From an uncultured Halomonas sp. (lineage in GTDB: Bacteria > Pseudomonadota > Gammaproteobacteria > Pseudomonadales > Halomonadaceae), in the NCBI RefSeq assembly GCF_947500835.1, contig NZ_CANMTQ010000006.1:124001-188000 (forward strand): a stretch of 64,000 bases of DNA, read 5' to 3'. Shown in pieces: positions 1-8,395 of the stretch. Below the pieces are notes generated by a model. That model worked only from the letters and a program-made list of their open reading frames with translations. It did no database searches and was not told where the DNA came from. The translations under genes and the position numbers were made by a program. Position 1 is the first letter of the stretch. Each line of letters begins with the position of its first letter.

Positions 1-328
1 CGCGATGTACCTCACCGCTTTCTTGAGCGGTCTCCAAGGCCGATTGAGTGGCGCGCAGTTCGATATCGCCATCGAGCACGTAGTCATGAATGGAGCGCTC
101 CAGCGCCTCGATTTCTTGGGCCATATGGGCGATGCGCTGGCCACCGGAGAGCTCTACCTGGCCCTTGTCCGGGGTCAGCTCCCCTAACAGCAGCTTGAAC
201 AGACTCGACTTGCCGGCGCCGTTGGGGCCGACGATGCCGGCCTTGTGACCGGAATGCAGGGTCAGTTCCGCTTCCTCGAACAGGGGTTGCGTTCCGCGTT
301 GCAAGGCCAGTTGACGCAGTGCGATCAT
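1..328 (-). CDS. ABC-F family ATPase, N-terminal part (YheS/Uup-like), cut by window edge
   Basis: Only the first 109 codons lie in the window; the gene continues beyond position 1. The ATG is at 328-326 on the minus strand. The protein opens directly with an ABC domain (MIALRQLALQRG), and the Walker A motif GPNGAGKSS appears near residue 37, followed by a stretch typical of ABC-F proteins (GGQRIAHMAQE). There is no membrane segment, as expected for soluble ABC-F translation factors. Its start abuts the divergent TIGR02444 gene, a pairing I recall from pseudomonads. YheS is the likeliest subgroup, but the diagnostic linker is outside the window. Confidence 0.85.
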   Translation of the reverse strand, partial: MIALRQLALQRGTQPLFEEAELTLHSGHKAGIVGPNGAGKSSLFKLLLGELTPDKGQVELSGGQRIAHMAQEIEALERSIHDYVLDGDIELRATQSALETAQESGEVHR

Positions 329-371
329 GAAAGCTCCCGAGCGTGGAGTGGATGGCGCAGCCAGACAAAAA

Positions 372-863
372 ATGGACGATCATTCTACCCAATTTTCCAT
401 ATCATTATGGGACTACGCGCTGATTCTCTACGCTCGGCCTGGCGTAGCGGCTGCGTGCCTGGCGCTACAGGACGACTATGGCATTGATGTCTGTGAGCTT
501 TTGTGGCTGTGCTGGCTCAATCGGCTGGGATTGACGACGAATACCGAGCTTACCTGCGTGCTTGCGCCCATTCGCGCTCACCAGGCCACGCTGACCCGTT
601 TATTACGGGAACGCCGCCGGGAGCTCAAACCTCACGCCAGTTCTGGTTCATCGCTTGCCGAGTGGCGCGAGGCGATCAAGAGCGCCGAACTCGCCGCGGA
701 GCGAGGAACTCTCCTGCAGCTACAGGCATTGACACAGCGTGACCAGATCGTTCGTCCCTTGCGACCTGATGATGTTCCTTTAATTACGTCTCTAGCCCAG
801 CATGCGGGCCAGCATGATCAGTCGGTCATTGATCGCTTGAATATGCTGGCAGCACAGGCTTGA
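372..863 (+). CDS. TIGR02444 family protein (DUF2390)
   Basis: A 163-residue soluble protein of unknown function. The family signature is visible near the N-terminus: SLWDYALILYARPGVAAACL, then a Cys/Trp-rich helix (CELLWLCWLNRLG). I chose the ATG at 372 because the conserved block starts just after it; an in-frame ATG at 327 would overlap the start of the divergent ABC-F gene. Neither start has a clear Shine-Dalgarno sequence. The protein is helical and Arg-rich in the middle. Family assignment is from motif memory; no biochemical role is known to me. Confidence 0.75.
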   Translation: MDDHSTQFSISLWDYALILYARPGVAAACLALQDDYGIDVCELLWLCWLNRLGLTTNTELTCVLAPIRAHQATLTRLLRERRRELKPHASSGSSLAEWREAIKSAELAAERGTLLQLQALTQRDQIVRPLRPDDVPLITSLAQHAGQHDQSVIDRLNMLAAQA

Positions 864-895
864 AATCTTTCATACTGCGATTGTCACGACCACAT

Positions 896-923
896 ATTGG
901 CTAATGGCAAGGTATTAGCCAAT
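896..923. promoter_or_regulatory. Perfect 10-bp inverted repeat upstream of TRAP genes
   Basis: ATTGGCTAAT at 896-905 is repeated in inverse as ATTAGCCAAT at 914-923, with an 8-nt spacer. It lies 72 nt upstream of the dctQ start and 33 nt after the previous stop. No T-run follows, so an operator for a dimeric regulator is more likely than a terminator. The regulator is not in the window. Confidence 0.5.
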
Positions 924-994
924 TCTGTAGGTTCGACAAAGGATACAAAACCAGGCAGGTCACGGTCGGTCAGCCACCAGATGGGGCAATTCTC

Positions 995-1621
995 ATGACA
1001 GAACAATCGACTAACAATACGACATCTCCTCGACAGAATGGTTTTCTCCGGGCGCTGGGCGCTTTTGATCGCGGCCTGGGAATGCTCGAGGCCGTGATAA
1101 TCGGCGGCTGCGTGCTCGCCATGGCCGCGCTGATGAGCGCTCACGTGGTAGGCAACCTCCTTTTTCAGCAGGGCATTCCCGGCACCTACGAAGTCACCGA
1201 AATGCTGATCGTGGTGATCACCTTCATCGGTGTCAGCTACGCAGCGAGGCATGCGCGCCATATCAGCATGAGCGCCATTTACGACCAGCTCAGCGGCCGG
1301 TTGCGCAAGGCACTGCTGATCGTTCTGTGTCTGGGCACCGCGGTGCTGATGTTCTATTTCGCCTACAAGTCGGTGGACTATGTACTGACGCTGCAAGAAC
1401 GCGGCCGAACCAGCGCAGCGCTGGGCGTTCCTATGTGGCTGGTCTATCTGGCACTCCCCTTTGGCTTCACGCTGGCCGGTATTCAGTACGTGCTGACCAC
1501 CATCCGAAATCTGTTCAGCGACGACATCTATCGCTCCTTTACCGAAAAAGAAGAGTATTCCGATGTTCCCATGGATGATTCCGGCCAGATCCAAGACGCC
1601 AACGAGCACCGCGGTGTCTGA
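995..1621 (+). CDS. TRAP transporter small permease (DctQ family)
   Basis: A 208-residue inner-membrane protein, the small integral subunit of a tripartite ATP-independent periplasmic transporter. Four hydrophobic segments are visible (about residues 32-54, 68-88, 107-128, 149-170), the standard DctQ topology, with the conserved region YEVTEMLIVVITFIGVSYAARH. The C-terminal 35 residues are polar and acidic. It lies 45 nt upstream of the large permease on the same strand, so the two are probably co-transcribed. It would use the Na+ or H+ gradient to import an organic acid or zwitterion delivered by a DctP-type binding protein; substrate unknown. Confidence 0.9.
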   Translation: MTEQSTNNTTSPRQNGFLRALGAFDRGLGMLEAVIIGGCVLAMAALMSAHVVGNLLFQQGIPGTYEVTEMLIVVITFIGVSYAARHARHISMSAIYDQLSGRLRKALLIVLCLGTAVLMFYFAYKSVDYVLTLQERGRTSAALGVPMWLVYLALPFGFTLAGIQYVLTTIRNLFSDDIYRSFTEKEEYSDVPMDDSGQIQDANEHRGV

Positions 1622-1666
1622 CGTTGAAACCGAAAGAACGACAATAACGAACACAAGGATAATCCA

Positions 1667-2950
1667 ATGCTGATCTTGCTGGGCGTGACCATGCTCGTAC
1701 TGCTGCTGCTCGGGTTTCCGATGATGGTGCCCTTGGCCGTGGGCATGCTGTACATGATGTTCACCGGCATGACCTTCTTTGGCCCGGATCAAGCCGTGAG
1801 CTGGATGATCAGCGGCGTGGGCAGCTGGGTTCTGGCTGCAGTGCCGATGTTCATTTTCGCCGCGGATATTCTGACCAAGGGCCACACGGCCAACCGCCTG
1901 CTTGATGTGGTGGATGCCTTTACCCGCCATATTCGCGGCGGTTTGCCCATCACGACCGCTGCCTCTTGCGCCCTGTTCGGCGCCGTATCCGGCTCGACTC
2001 AGGCCACGGTGGTCGCCATGGGCGGACCGATGCGGCCACGCCTACTGGCCAAGGGGTACTCCGACAAGTTCACGTTGGCGCTGATCATCAACGCCAGCGA
2101 CATCGCTTTGCTGATTCCGCCCAGCATCGGCTTCATCATCTACGGCGTGGTCATGAAAACTTCCATCGGCGACCTGTTTCTCGCCGGCATCCTGCCCGGC
2201 CTGCTGATTCTGATGATGTTTGCACTCTATTGCTATATCGACGCCCGGATGAAGGGCATCGAGGCGGAGCCCAAGGCGTCCTGGAGCGAGCGGCTACGCA
2301 CCATACGCCGAGTCATTCTGCCCCTGGGCTTCCCGGTACTGGTCGTGGGCGGTATCTATGGCGGTTTTTTCAGCGCGGTGGAGGCCTCCGCCGTCGCGGT
2401 TGCCTATGCACTGATTCTGGAAGTCGTGATCTATCGTCAGGTCTCGATTCGTGATCTTGGCAGTCTGGCACTGTCTACCGGCATGATCACGGCGGTGGTG
2501 TTCATTCTCGTTGCGATAGGGGCTGCGTTCTCCCAGACCCTTGGTACTGCAGGCGTACCGGAGCAGGTGCTTGGTCCCATCATCGACAGTATCGGCGACA
2601 ATCAGATTCTGGCCCTGGCGCTTATCGCCGTGTCCTTTTTCGTCGGCTGCATGTTCGTCGACCCGATCGTGGTGATCCTGATCCTGGTACCGATCTTCAA
2701 GCCCCTGGTACAGTCCGCGGGCCTGGACCCGGTTCACGTCGGGGTCATCGTGACCCTGCAGGCCGCCATCGGCTCCGCCACGCCACCCTTCGGCTGCGAT
2801 ATCTTCACCGCCATCGCGGTCTTTCGTCGGCCTTACATGGACGTGATTCGCGGAACGCCGCCCTTCATCGCCATCCTGCTGCTGGCAACGGTCATTCTCA
2901 TCCTCTTCCCGCAGATTTCGCTGTTGCTTCCCTCCCTGGGCGGTGACTAA
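1667..2950 (+). CDS. TRAP transporter large permease (DctM family)
   Basis: A 427-residue polytopic membrane protein forming the transport channel of the TRAP system. It is hydrophobic throughout, with DctM-type motifs: AVPMFIFAADIL, AASCALFGAVSGSTQATV and LLIPPSIGFIIYG in the first half and QAAIGSATPPFGCDIF near the C-terminus. The length fits the family (about 425-430). It follows dctQ and ends at a strong bidirectional terminator shared with the convergent binding-protein gene. In most TRAP operons dctP precedes dctQM on the same strand; here it faces them. Confidence 0.93.
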   Translation: MLILLGVTMLVLLLLGFPMMVPLAVGMLYMMFTGMTFFGPDQAVSWMISGVGSWVLAAVPMFIFAADILTKGHTANRLLDVVDAFTRHIRGGLPITTAASCALFGAVSGSTQATVVAMGGPMRPRLLAKGYSDKFTLALIINASDIALLIPPSIGFIIYGVVMKTSIGDLFLAGILPGLLILMMFALYCYIDARMKGIEAEPKASWSERLRTIRRVILPLGFPVLVVGGIYGGFFSAVEASAVAVAYALILEVVIYRQVSIRDLGSLALSTGMITAVVFILVAIGAAFSQTLGTAGVPEQVLGPIIDSIGDNQILALALIAVSFFVGCMFVDPIVVILILVPIFKPLVQSAGLDPVHVGVIVTLQAAIGSATPPFGCDIFTAIAVFRRPYMDVIRGTPPFIAILLLATVILILFPQISLLLPSLGGD

Positions 2951-2965
2951 TACCCCACCCATAAA

Positions 2966-3009
2966 AACCAACTGGGCCGACAGTCAAGTGACTGTCGGCC
3001 CAGTTGGTT
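2966..3009. terminator. Bidirectional rho-independent terminator
   Basis: Perfect 21-bp inverted repeat (2966-2986 and 2989-3009) with a 2-nt loop, between the convergent dctM and dctP. On the minus strand the stem ends in a T-run, so it should terminate dctP well; on the plus strand the following sequence is only T/C-rich. Confidence 0.9.
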
Positions 3010-3051
3010 ACTCTCTTCTATTAATGCTCGCCTATCTCGTATGGCAAGGCC

Positions 3052-4080
3052 TTACTGCGACGTGGAACCTTCGCTAGACTCGACCTGCTCAAGCAAGGCG
3101 TTAAGCGCTTGCTCGCCAAGTTCACCGACATCATCGATGAATGTCTGACGCACCGGCTCGGCCAGTTTACGGAACTGATCGCGCTCTTCCTCGCTGAGCT
3201 CGATGATTTCGATACCACCCTTTTCCTTGATCGTGTCCAGGCGCGTTTCGTTGAGTTCAGACTGAATATCGTGACCAATTTGAACCATTTCATCCGTGGT
3301 TTCATCGATCATCTGCCGCTGCTCATCCGACAGACCTTCATACCAATCCTGATTGGCGATGACGTTACCCACAAACTGCGCCTGCTTGGCGAAGATCATG
3401 TAATCCTGAACTTCGTAGAACCCCATTTCCTCATGGGCGAACACCGGCTGGATATTGCCATCCGCCTGCCCCTGCTGAAGTGCGCTGTAAAGCTCGCCGT
3501 AGGAGATGGTGATCGGCGAAGCCCCATAGGCCTGATAGGTCTTGCGTAGCAGGCTGTTATCCATCACGCGGATCTGCAGGTTTTCCATGTCATCGGGAGT
3601 ACGAATCTCGCGATTGGCGGTCCATACCTGATAGCCCTCCGGCACAGCGGCCAGCGGTACCAGGCCACGATTGCGATACGCCTGCTGCCACCCATCGCTC
3701 TTCATGAAGGCGTCGGAGTTCAATATCTTGGCGGTTTCGAGCTCATCTGCCGGCATAATGAAGTTCAAGCTCATCAGTTGACTTTCCGGCACGGTACCGC
3801 CCAGAAAACCCGAGCCAAAGCTCAAGGGGATGGAACCGCTTTGAATGGCATCGTAGAGCGTCGAGTAATCCGACCCCCACTTGCCATAGGGCAGAATTTC
3901 AACGGTGACATCGCCGTCGCTCTTCTCTTCGATCAGCTTCTTGAACTCTTCGGCGTAGCCGGATTGAACGCTTCCCTCAATCTCCTCGAGACCGAAACGC
4001 CAGGTTTCCGCATTGGCCGAGGAGGCCACCCCCGCAAGACTCATTGCCGTGATGCTGAAGACAAGATTACGTAATTTCAT
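3052..4080 (-). CDS. TRAP transporter substrate-binding protein (DctP family)
   Basis: A 342-residue periplasmic solute receptor. The ATG at 4080 was chosen because it gives a clean signal peptide (MKLRNLVFSI start, cleavage near ANA/ETW at residue 24); the longer reading frame adds 43 residues unlike a leader. DctP features include WRFGLEEIEGSVQ at the mature N-terminus, the QIRVMDNSLLRKTYQAYGA segment with the ligand-carboxylate Arg, and the hinge helix FAKQAQFVGNVIANQDWY. The mature start resembles TeaA, the Halomonas ectoine receptor, as I remember it, but that does not establish the substrate. It probably serves dctQM, although transcribed convergently. Confidence 0.88.
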   Translation of the reverse strand: MKLRNLVFSITAMSLAGVASSANAETWRFGLEEIEGSVQSGYAEEFKKLIEEKSDGDVTVEILPYGKWGSDYSTLYDAIQSGSIPLSFGSGFLGGTVPESQLMSLNFIMPADELETAKILNSDAFMKSDGWQQAYRNRGLVPLAAVPEGYQVWTANREIRTPDDMENLQIRVMDNSLLRKTYQAYGASPITISYGELYSALQQGQADGNIQPVFAHEEMGFYEVQDYMIFAKQAQFVGNVIANQDWYEGLSDEQRQMIDETTDEMVQIGHDIQSELNETRLDTIKEKGGIEIIELSEEERDQFRKLAEPVRQTFIDDVGELGEQALNALLEQVESSEGSTSQ

Positions 4081-4262
4081 CGCAGTTCCCTTTCTTGTTG
4101 ACGTATTTTCAGAGAAGAGCAAAGCGTCACCGATGTCAAGCCAGCCACCGTTTGAACAAAGAACGATACTTGCCTGCTTATTGCCACACACTTTCTGAAA
4201 AGCGCGCATAAATCGCCTGGATGCGGAACTCCGGCCGCCCTGTTAGAGTCGCAGTGGACTGA

Positions 4263-4290
4263 TTGTTATACCTTGAAGTGTCGATACACT
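4263..4290 (+). promoter_or_regulatory. Candidate sigma-70 promoter of the FKBP gene
   Basis: TTGTTA (4263-4268) and TACACT (4285-4290) are separated by 16 bp and lie about 55 nt upstream of the start codon. The match is moderate and no experimental support is implied. Confidence 0.35.
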
Positions 4291-4343
4291 CTCATTCATC
4301 GCGCATCTCATTGCATATTACCCAGAAATCCCAAGGAGCCTTC

Positions 4344-5081
4344 ATGAAAACATTGGTGACCGCCGCTGCCTTAACCGTTGCTCTTGGCGCCGCGCCCCTG
4401 GTGCTCGCAGCGCCAGAGAGCGAGCAGGAAAAACTCAGCTACAGCATCGGCGTAACCCTGGGCCAGAGTCTTTCTCAGGATATCGAGGATCTCGATGTCG
4501 ACGCCTTTTCTCAGGCAATCAAGGACATCTACGCGGGCGACGAGCTTCAGATGAGCGACGAGGAAATGGCCGAGGCGCTCACTCAGTTCCAGCAGCAGAA
4601 AATGGCGCAGCAGCAGGAAGAAGCGCAGAAAGCCGCCGAAGCCAACCGCTTTGAAGGTGAAGCATTTCTTGCCGAAAATGCCGAAAAGGAAGGCGTTAAG
4701 GTCACCGATTCGGGCCTGCAGTATGAAGAGCTTGAATCTGGCGATGGCGCGACTCCGAATGCTCAGGACACCGTCAAGGTAAACTATGAAGGCAAGCTGC
4801 TCGATGGCACCGTCTTCGACAGCTCCTATCAGCGCGGCGAGCCGGTGGAGTTCCAGGTCGATCAGGTCATCGAGGGCTGGCAGGAAGCCCTGCAAATGAT
4901 GAATGCCGGCGATACCTGGATGATCTATCTACCCGCGGATCTGGCCTATGGGCAGGCTGGCACCGGTGGCCCCATCGGTCCCAACGAAACCCTGACCTTC
5001 AAGGTCGAACTGCTCGACGTCATGCAAAACGATAATGCCGACAGCAACGACGAAGCCGATTCTCAAGACGGCGGCGAATAA
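4344..5081 (+). CDS. FKBP-type peptidyl-prolyl cis-trans isomerase, periplasmic (FkpA/Mip-like)
   Basis: A 245-residue folding catalyst. The start at 4344 has an AAGGAG ribosome-binding site 7 nt upstream and begins a signal peptide (MKTLVTAAALTVALG, cleavage near residue 23). The N-terminal half is the helical dimerisation domain (KLSYSIGVTLGQSL, then a Gln/Glu-rich helix); the C-terminal half is the FKBP domain (VKVNYEGKLLDGTVFDSSY, then YGQAGTGGPIGPNETLTFKVELL). An acidic Asn/Asp tail of about 20 residues ends the protein. The next gene begins 6 nt after its stop, suggesting co-translation. Confidence 0.93.
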   Translation: MKTLVTAAALTVALGAAPLVLAAPESEQEKLSYSIGVTLGQSLSQDIEDLDVDAFSQAIKDIYAGDELQMSDEEMAEALTQFQQQKMAQQQEEAQKAAEANRFEGEAFLAENAEKEGVKVTDSGLQYEELESGDGATPNAQDTVKVNYEGKLLDGTVFDSSYQRGEPVEFQVDQVIEGWQEALQMMNAGDTWMIYLPADLAYGQAGTGGPIGPNETLTFKVELLDVMQNDNADSNDEADSQDGGE

Positions 5082-5087
5082 GCATTG

Positions 5088-6131
5088 ATGAAAGCACTGG
5101 CAGTGTTCGTGCTGGCGCTGGCAACGGCGCCAGCGCTGGCCCAGGACGCGGAACGGGAAGCCTCGCCGCTATCGATGTTCGATATCGAGCCGGAGGCCAT
5201 CAGCGTGATGGGCGTCTCCTCCGGCGGCTACATGGCCACCCAGCTTGCGGTGGCCTGGCCGGAGCAGTTCTCGGGATTGGCGGTGTTTGCCGCCGGCCCT
5301 TGGGGCTGCGCTCAGGGAGCGCTGGCCCTGGCGTTGACGCAGTGCATGAATACCCGCCTGGGTTTACCCGAGCTGGATGAGCTGCAAGATCGCCATGACG
5401 CCTACCTGGAAGATGACCAAGTGGGTCCGATGGACGCGCTTGCCAAACAGCGGGTCTATTTATGGTCCGGCGAACAGGATAGTGTCGTCGATCCTCGACT
5501 GGTCGAGGTGCTGGCGAATCAGTATCGCACCTGGCTTGCAGACCCGGATACACAGCTCAAACGCGTCAGTGATACGGCGGCAGGCCATGGCTGGCCTGCT
5601 TCAGCCAGTTCTACTGAAACCATCGATCCTGCGTCCTGCACCGAGGGGGGTAGCCCTTATCTGTTGAACTGCGATTTCGATGGTGCCGGAGAGGCGCTGA
5701 AATGGCTCTATGAAGAGCGCGTGCAACCGCCCCAGGGCGATGGTCGCGGCATGCTGATGCGCTTCGATCAGACGGCATTCTACGATGGCGGACTAGCCGA
5801 TACTGGCTATGTATTCGTTCCCAAGACCTGCGAAGAAGGCGCGCCCTGTGCCTTGACCGTTGCCTTGCATGGTTGCTCGATGAGCGCCGAGCAGATCGGC
5901 GAGACCTTCGTGCGCCATTCCGGACTCAACGAATGGGCTGCGGAGAATCGCCTCATCGTGCTCTATCCTCAGGCGGAACCTAGTCTGCCCAACCCGAAGG
6001 GCTGCTGGGACTGGTGGGGATATGACGAGAGCAGCTGGCAACTCGATGCGCCCTACGACAGCCGCCAGGGTCAGCAGGTCCAGGCAATAAAGGCGATGGT
6101 GGAGCATATCTCAGGATCTGAAAGCAAATGA
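5088..6131 (+). CDS. Secreted PHB depolymerase, circularly permuted (type II) catalytic domain
   Basis: A 347-residue alpha/beta hydrolase with a signal peptide (cleavage near ALAQ, residue 19). ATG at 5088 follows an in-frame TTG; I chose the ATG. The lipase box GVSSG with the nucleophile at Ser44 sits close to the N-terminus. The candidate Asp is in GEQDSVVD (Asp131 or Asp135) and the His in AGHGWP (His167), while the oxyanion motif LHGCS and the GCWDWWGYDE block that normally precede the box lie at the C-terminus. This order matches the permuted type II depolymerases. No linker or substrate-binding domain is present. It should hydrolyse poly(3-hydroxybutyrate) in the periplasm or medium. 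Confidence 0.8.
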   Translation: MKALAVFVLALATAPALAQDAEREASPLSMFDIEPEAISVMGVSSGGYMATQLAVAWPEQFSGLAVFAAGPWGCAQGALALALTQCMNTRLGLPELDELQDRHDAYLEDDQVGPMDALAKQRVYLWSGEQDSVVDPRLVEVLANQYRTWLADPDTQLKRVSDTAAGHGWPASASSTETIDPASCTEGGSPYLLNCDFDGAGEALKWLYEERVQPPQGDGRGMLMRFDQTAFYDGGLADTGYVFVPKTCEEGAPCALTVALHGCSMSAEQIGETFVRHSGLNEWAAENRLIVLYPQAEPSLPNPKGCWDWWGYDESSWQLDAPYDSRQGQQVQAIKAMVEHISGSESK

Positions 6132-6168
6132 ACCGGTCGAGATCGACGCTTCTTGTGACGCCAGGCAA

Positions 6169-6774
6169 TCAACTTTCGCTGAACACCTGCTCCAGGGCAC
6201 TGGTCAGCGCCTGGGGCACCGGTGAGTAGACGACCTGCTTGAGTATGTCACCCTCATTGTCGACGATGAACAGCGATGCACTGTGATCGACGGTGTAACC
6301 CATCGCCGAATCGCCGGTATCCACCTTGCGCCAGAACACGCCATAGCGCTCGGTAATATCCTCAAGCTGCTCCTGGCTGCCGGTGGCGCCAACGAAGTCT
6401 GGTCCAAAAAAGCCCATATACTCTTTCAGGCGTTCGATATCGTCCCGCTCCGGGTCCACCGAAATCATCACCGGCACTACACGTTCACGCTCGCCTTCAT
6501 CAAGATGCGCCAATGTTTGACGCATGACCGAAAGGCTCAACGGACAGACATCCGGGCAGTTGGTATAGCCAAACGCCAGCACTGCCACCTGGTTGTCCTC
6601 GAGATCGCTCAATGAAAACTCACCTTGGGTGGATGCCAAAGTGATGGGTCCTCCGCTCGGTGCTTCGTAGCCGTCTTCGTCCTGTTGCTGTAACCAGATC
6701 AGCGTCAGCACGACGACCAGGGCAACGGCGCCCAGCGCTATGCCCAGGCGCTGCCCTCGATTCATCTTGCTCAT
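6169..6774 (-). CDS. SCO1/SenC family copper-dependent assembly protein
   Basis: A 201-residue membrane-anchored thioredoxin-fold protein. The ATG at 6774 overlaps the upstream stop (ATGA), indicating translational coupling; a GTG one codon earlier is less likely. One N-terminal TM helix (about residues 9-28) is followed by the SCO domain with the copper motif CPDVC (Cys73, Cys77) and the distal ligand His164 in VDHSASLF. The family delivers copper to the CuA centre of cytochrome c oxidase or acts as a periplasmic thiol reductant. No oxidase genes are nearby, so it acts in trans. Confidence 0.9.
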   Translation of the reverse strand: MSKMNRGQRLGIALGAVALVVVLTLIWLQQQDEDGYEAPSGGPITLASTQGEFSLSDLEDNQVAVLAFGYTNCPDVCPLSLSVMRQTLAHLDEGERERVVPVMISVDPERDDIERLKEYMGFFGPDFVGATGSQEQLEDITERYGVFWRKVDTGDSAMGYTVDHSASLFIVDNEGDILKQVVYSPVPQALTSALEQVFSES

Positions 6775-7274
6775 CACGACCTCCGCTGTATTTCGATATC
6801 GAACCAGCCTCCCAGGCGTTTTTGAGCACTCTCGATCAGCACCTTTATGCGCCAGGGCATAACCTCACGCGTGCAGACCCCAAACTGACCGAGCCCACGA
6901 AAATGCCCATCGCCAATCGCCTCGAGCACGAACCGATTGAGTCCCATGTCCATATCACGCCCCTCGAACTCCACGACGACACGTTCGGCCTCGATATCTT
7001 GTAACCGTACGTCGATAGCCAGCGGCTCAAGCGGTGCGATCTTGTTGCGCTCCAGCGTCAAGCGCAATTTACCATGCTCGCCCAGTTGAACATCACAACC
7101 GCTGCGATGAAGGTCACAGGATGTTTCGGCGGAGTACCATGCGATATCCTTGCCGCTACTACGTAGCGTCTCATTGAGAACATACCATGTGGCAAAGGCA
7201 ATGATGATCAGCGTGGCGATCATTAATGCCTGCCGCAGCGGAAAGTGCACGCGATCATCGATACGATGGTGCAT
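6774..7274 (-). CDS. Membrane-anchored hypothetical protein, FixH/YtkA-like fold suspected
   Basis: A 166-residue protein with one N-terminal membrane segment (about 17-36) and a periplasmic beta-rich domain. The stretch EGRDMDMGLNRFVLEAIGDG, followed by GVCTREVMPWRIKVLI, resembles the M-x-MG...W pattern of FixH/YtkA-like copper-handling domains. Three Cys residues (two in SCDLHRSGC, one in GVCTRE) could bind metal or form disulfides. It is coupled to the downstream SCO gene by a 4-nt overlap, so a role in copper or oxidase maturation is plausible. The family assignment is tentative. Confidence 0.55.
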   Translation of the reverse strand: MHHRIDDRVHFPLRQALMIATLIIIAFATWYVLNETLRSSGKDIAWYSAETSCDLHRSGCDVQLGEHGKLRLTLERNKIAPLEPLAIDVRLQDIEAERVVVEFEGRDMDMGLNRFVLEAIGDGHFRGLGQFGVCTREVMPWRIKVLIESAQKRLGGWFDIEIQRRS

Positions 7275-7412
7275 GGTGATGGCGAAAATCCCGGATTATT
7301 GAATGAAAATCGAGCTTATCAGTCCTTGGCACCATGAAGAGCATGCCCTGATGTCGCAGGGTACTCATGTCAGCACGCTGGATAGCAGAGCGATGGATAG
7401 CAAGTCGATACC

Positions 7413-8327
7413 ATGAGCGCCATCGACGACGCCCTTGGCCCGCTGTTCCTGTTGATACTGCTCGGTGCCTTTTTCGGCTGGCGCCGCTGGCCCGGCGACG
7501 CCTTCTGGCCATACCTCGAACGCCTGATTTATTTTGTACTCTTTCCCGCCATGCTACTGGCCACCCTGGCGACGACGGATGTGTCCCAGGTGCCCGTGGC
7601 GCGCTTGGGAATGACGCTGCTGGGTAGCATGGCCATGTTCGCCGCCCTGCTGTGGATCTTGCGCTCTCGGCTCAACCTCGATGCCGCCGCCTTCACCTCG
7701 GTTTTCCAAGGTGCCGTGCGTTTCAATACCTATGTCGGTGTGGCCGGGGCGGCGGCCTTGCACGGCAACGCCGGCGCTACCACGGCTGCCGTGGCAGTGG
7801 CCTTGATGGTGCCGGTGGTCAACGTGCTTTGCGTGGCAAGCTTCGTCGCCGCCGGCACTCTTGGGCCTTCGAGTGTTGCCAAGAGTCTGTCGGCGCTGCT
7901 GCGCAATCCATTGATCCTGGCCTGCCTGGGGGGTATTGCCCTCAACGTCAGTGGCATCGGGCTTCCTGGCTGGAGCGAAAAGACCGTCTCCCTGCTGGGT
8001 CGCGCGGCCTTGCCACTAGGCTTGGTGACCGTGGGCGTGGCGCTTCGTCCTCAGGCACTGATGCGCCTGGATGCGGGGGTGTGGACCGCCAACCTGACCA
8101 AACTGATCCTGATGCCCGCCCTGGTGCTTGCACTCGCCATGGCGCTTGGTCTCGATTCCATCAGTCGTGATATTGCCCTGCTGTTCGCTGCCCTGCCTAC
8201 GGCAACCTCGGCCTACATCCTGGCGCGACAGCTTGGCGGCGATGCGGAATTGATGGCGGCGTTGATCACCGGCCAGACATTGCTCGCAATGCTTACTCTA
8301 CCCCTATGGCTGACCCTGGCGGGATAA
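7413..8327 (+). CDS. AEC family permease (auxin efflux carrier/malonate-type)
   Basis: A 304-residue polytopic membrane protein with about ten hydrophobic segments and the internal duplication of the AEC family. Recognisable motifs are FVLFPAMLLATLA, FQGAVRFNTYVGVAGAAALHG, NPLILACLGGIALN and, in the C-terminal half, FAALPTATSAYILARQLGGD. Members export or import small organic anions; the substrate cannot be read from sequence. It is transcribed divergently from the FixH-like/SCO pair and is followed by a 330-bp non-coding region. Confidence 0.85.
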   Translation: MSAIDDALGPLFLLILLGAFFGWRRWPGDAFWPYLERLIYFVLFPAMLLATLATTDVSQVPVARLGMTLLGSMAMFAALLWILRSRLNLDAAAFTSVFQGAVRFNTYVGVAGAAALHGNAGATTAAVAVALMVPVVNVLCVASFVAAGTLGPSSVAKSLSALLRNPLILACLGGIALNVSGIGLPGWSEKTVSLLGRAALPLGLVTVGVALRPQALMRLDAGVWTANLTKLILMPALVLALAMALGLDSISRDIALLFAALPTATSAYILARQLGGDAELMAALITGQTLLAMLTLPLWLTLAG

Positions 8328-8360
8328 TCCCAAAGTAAATAAAAAAGATTCGCATTTCTC

Positions 8361-8389
8361 TTGACGCATCAAATGAGAATGATTATCTT
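8361..8389 (+). promoter_or_regulatory. Sigma-70 promoter with overlapping Fur box
   Basis: TTGACG (8361-8366) and TATCTT (8384-8389) have the ideal 17-bp spacing. A Fur-type sequence TGAGAATGATTATCT (8374-8388) covers the spacer end and the -10; it differs from the 7-1-7 consensus TGATAATNATTATCA at two positions. Fur-Fe2+ bound here would block RNA polymerase. The start would be near 8396, with no protein gene downstream on this strand. Confidence 0.8.
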
Positions 8390-8395
8390 GACGGT

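Noticed and set aside
884..1930. 348-codon minus-strand frame over dctQ/dctM
   Set aside because: Antisense to two clear TRAP genes; His/Gln-rich low-complexity translation.
3052..4080. Naming the TRAP system teaABC (ectoine)
   Set aside because: The mature N-terminus resembles TeaA, but the gene order differs and ligand residues could not be aligned with confidence.
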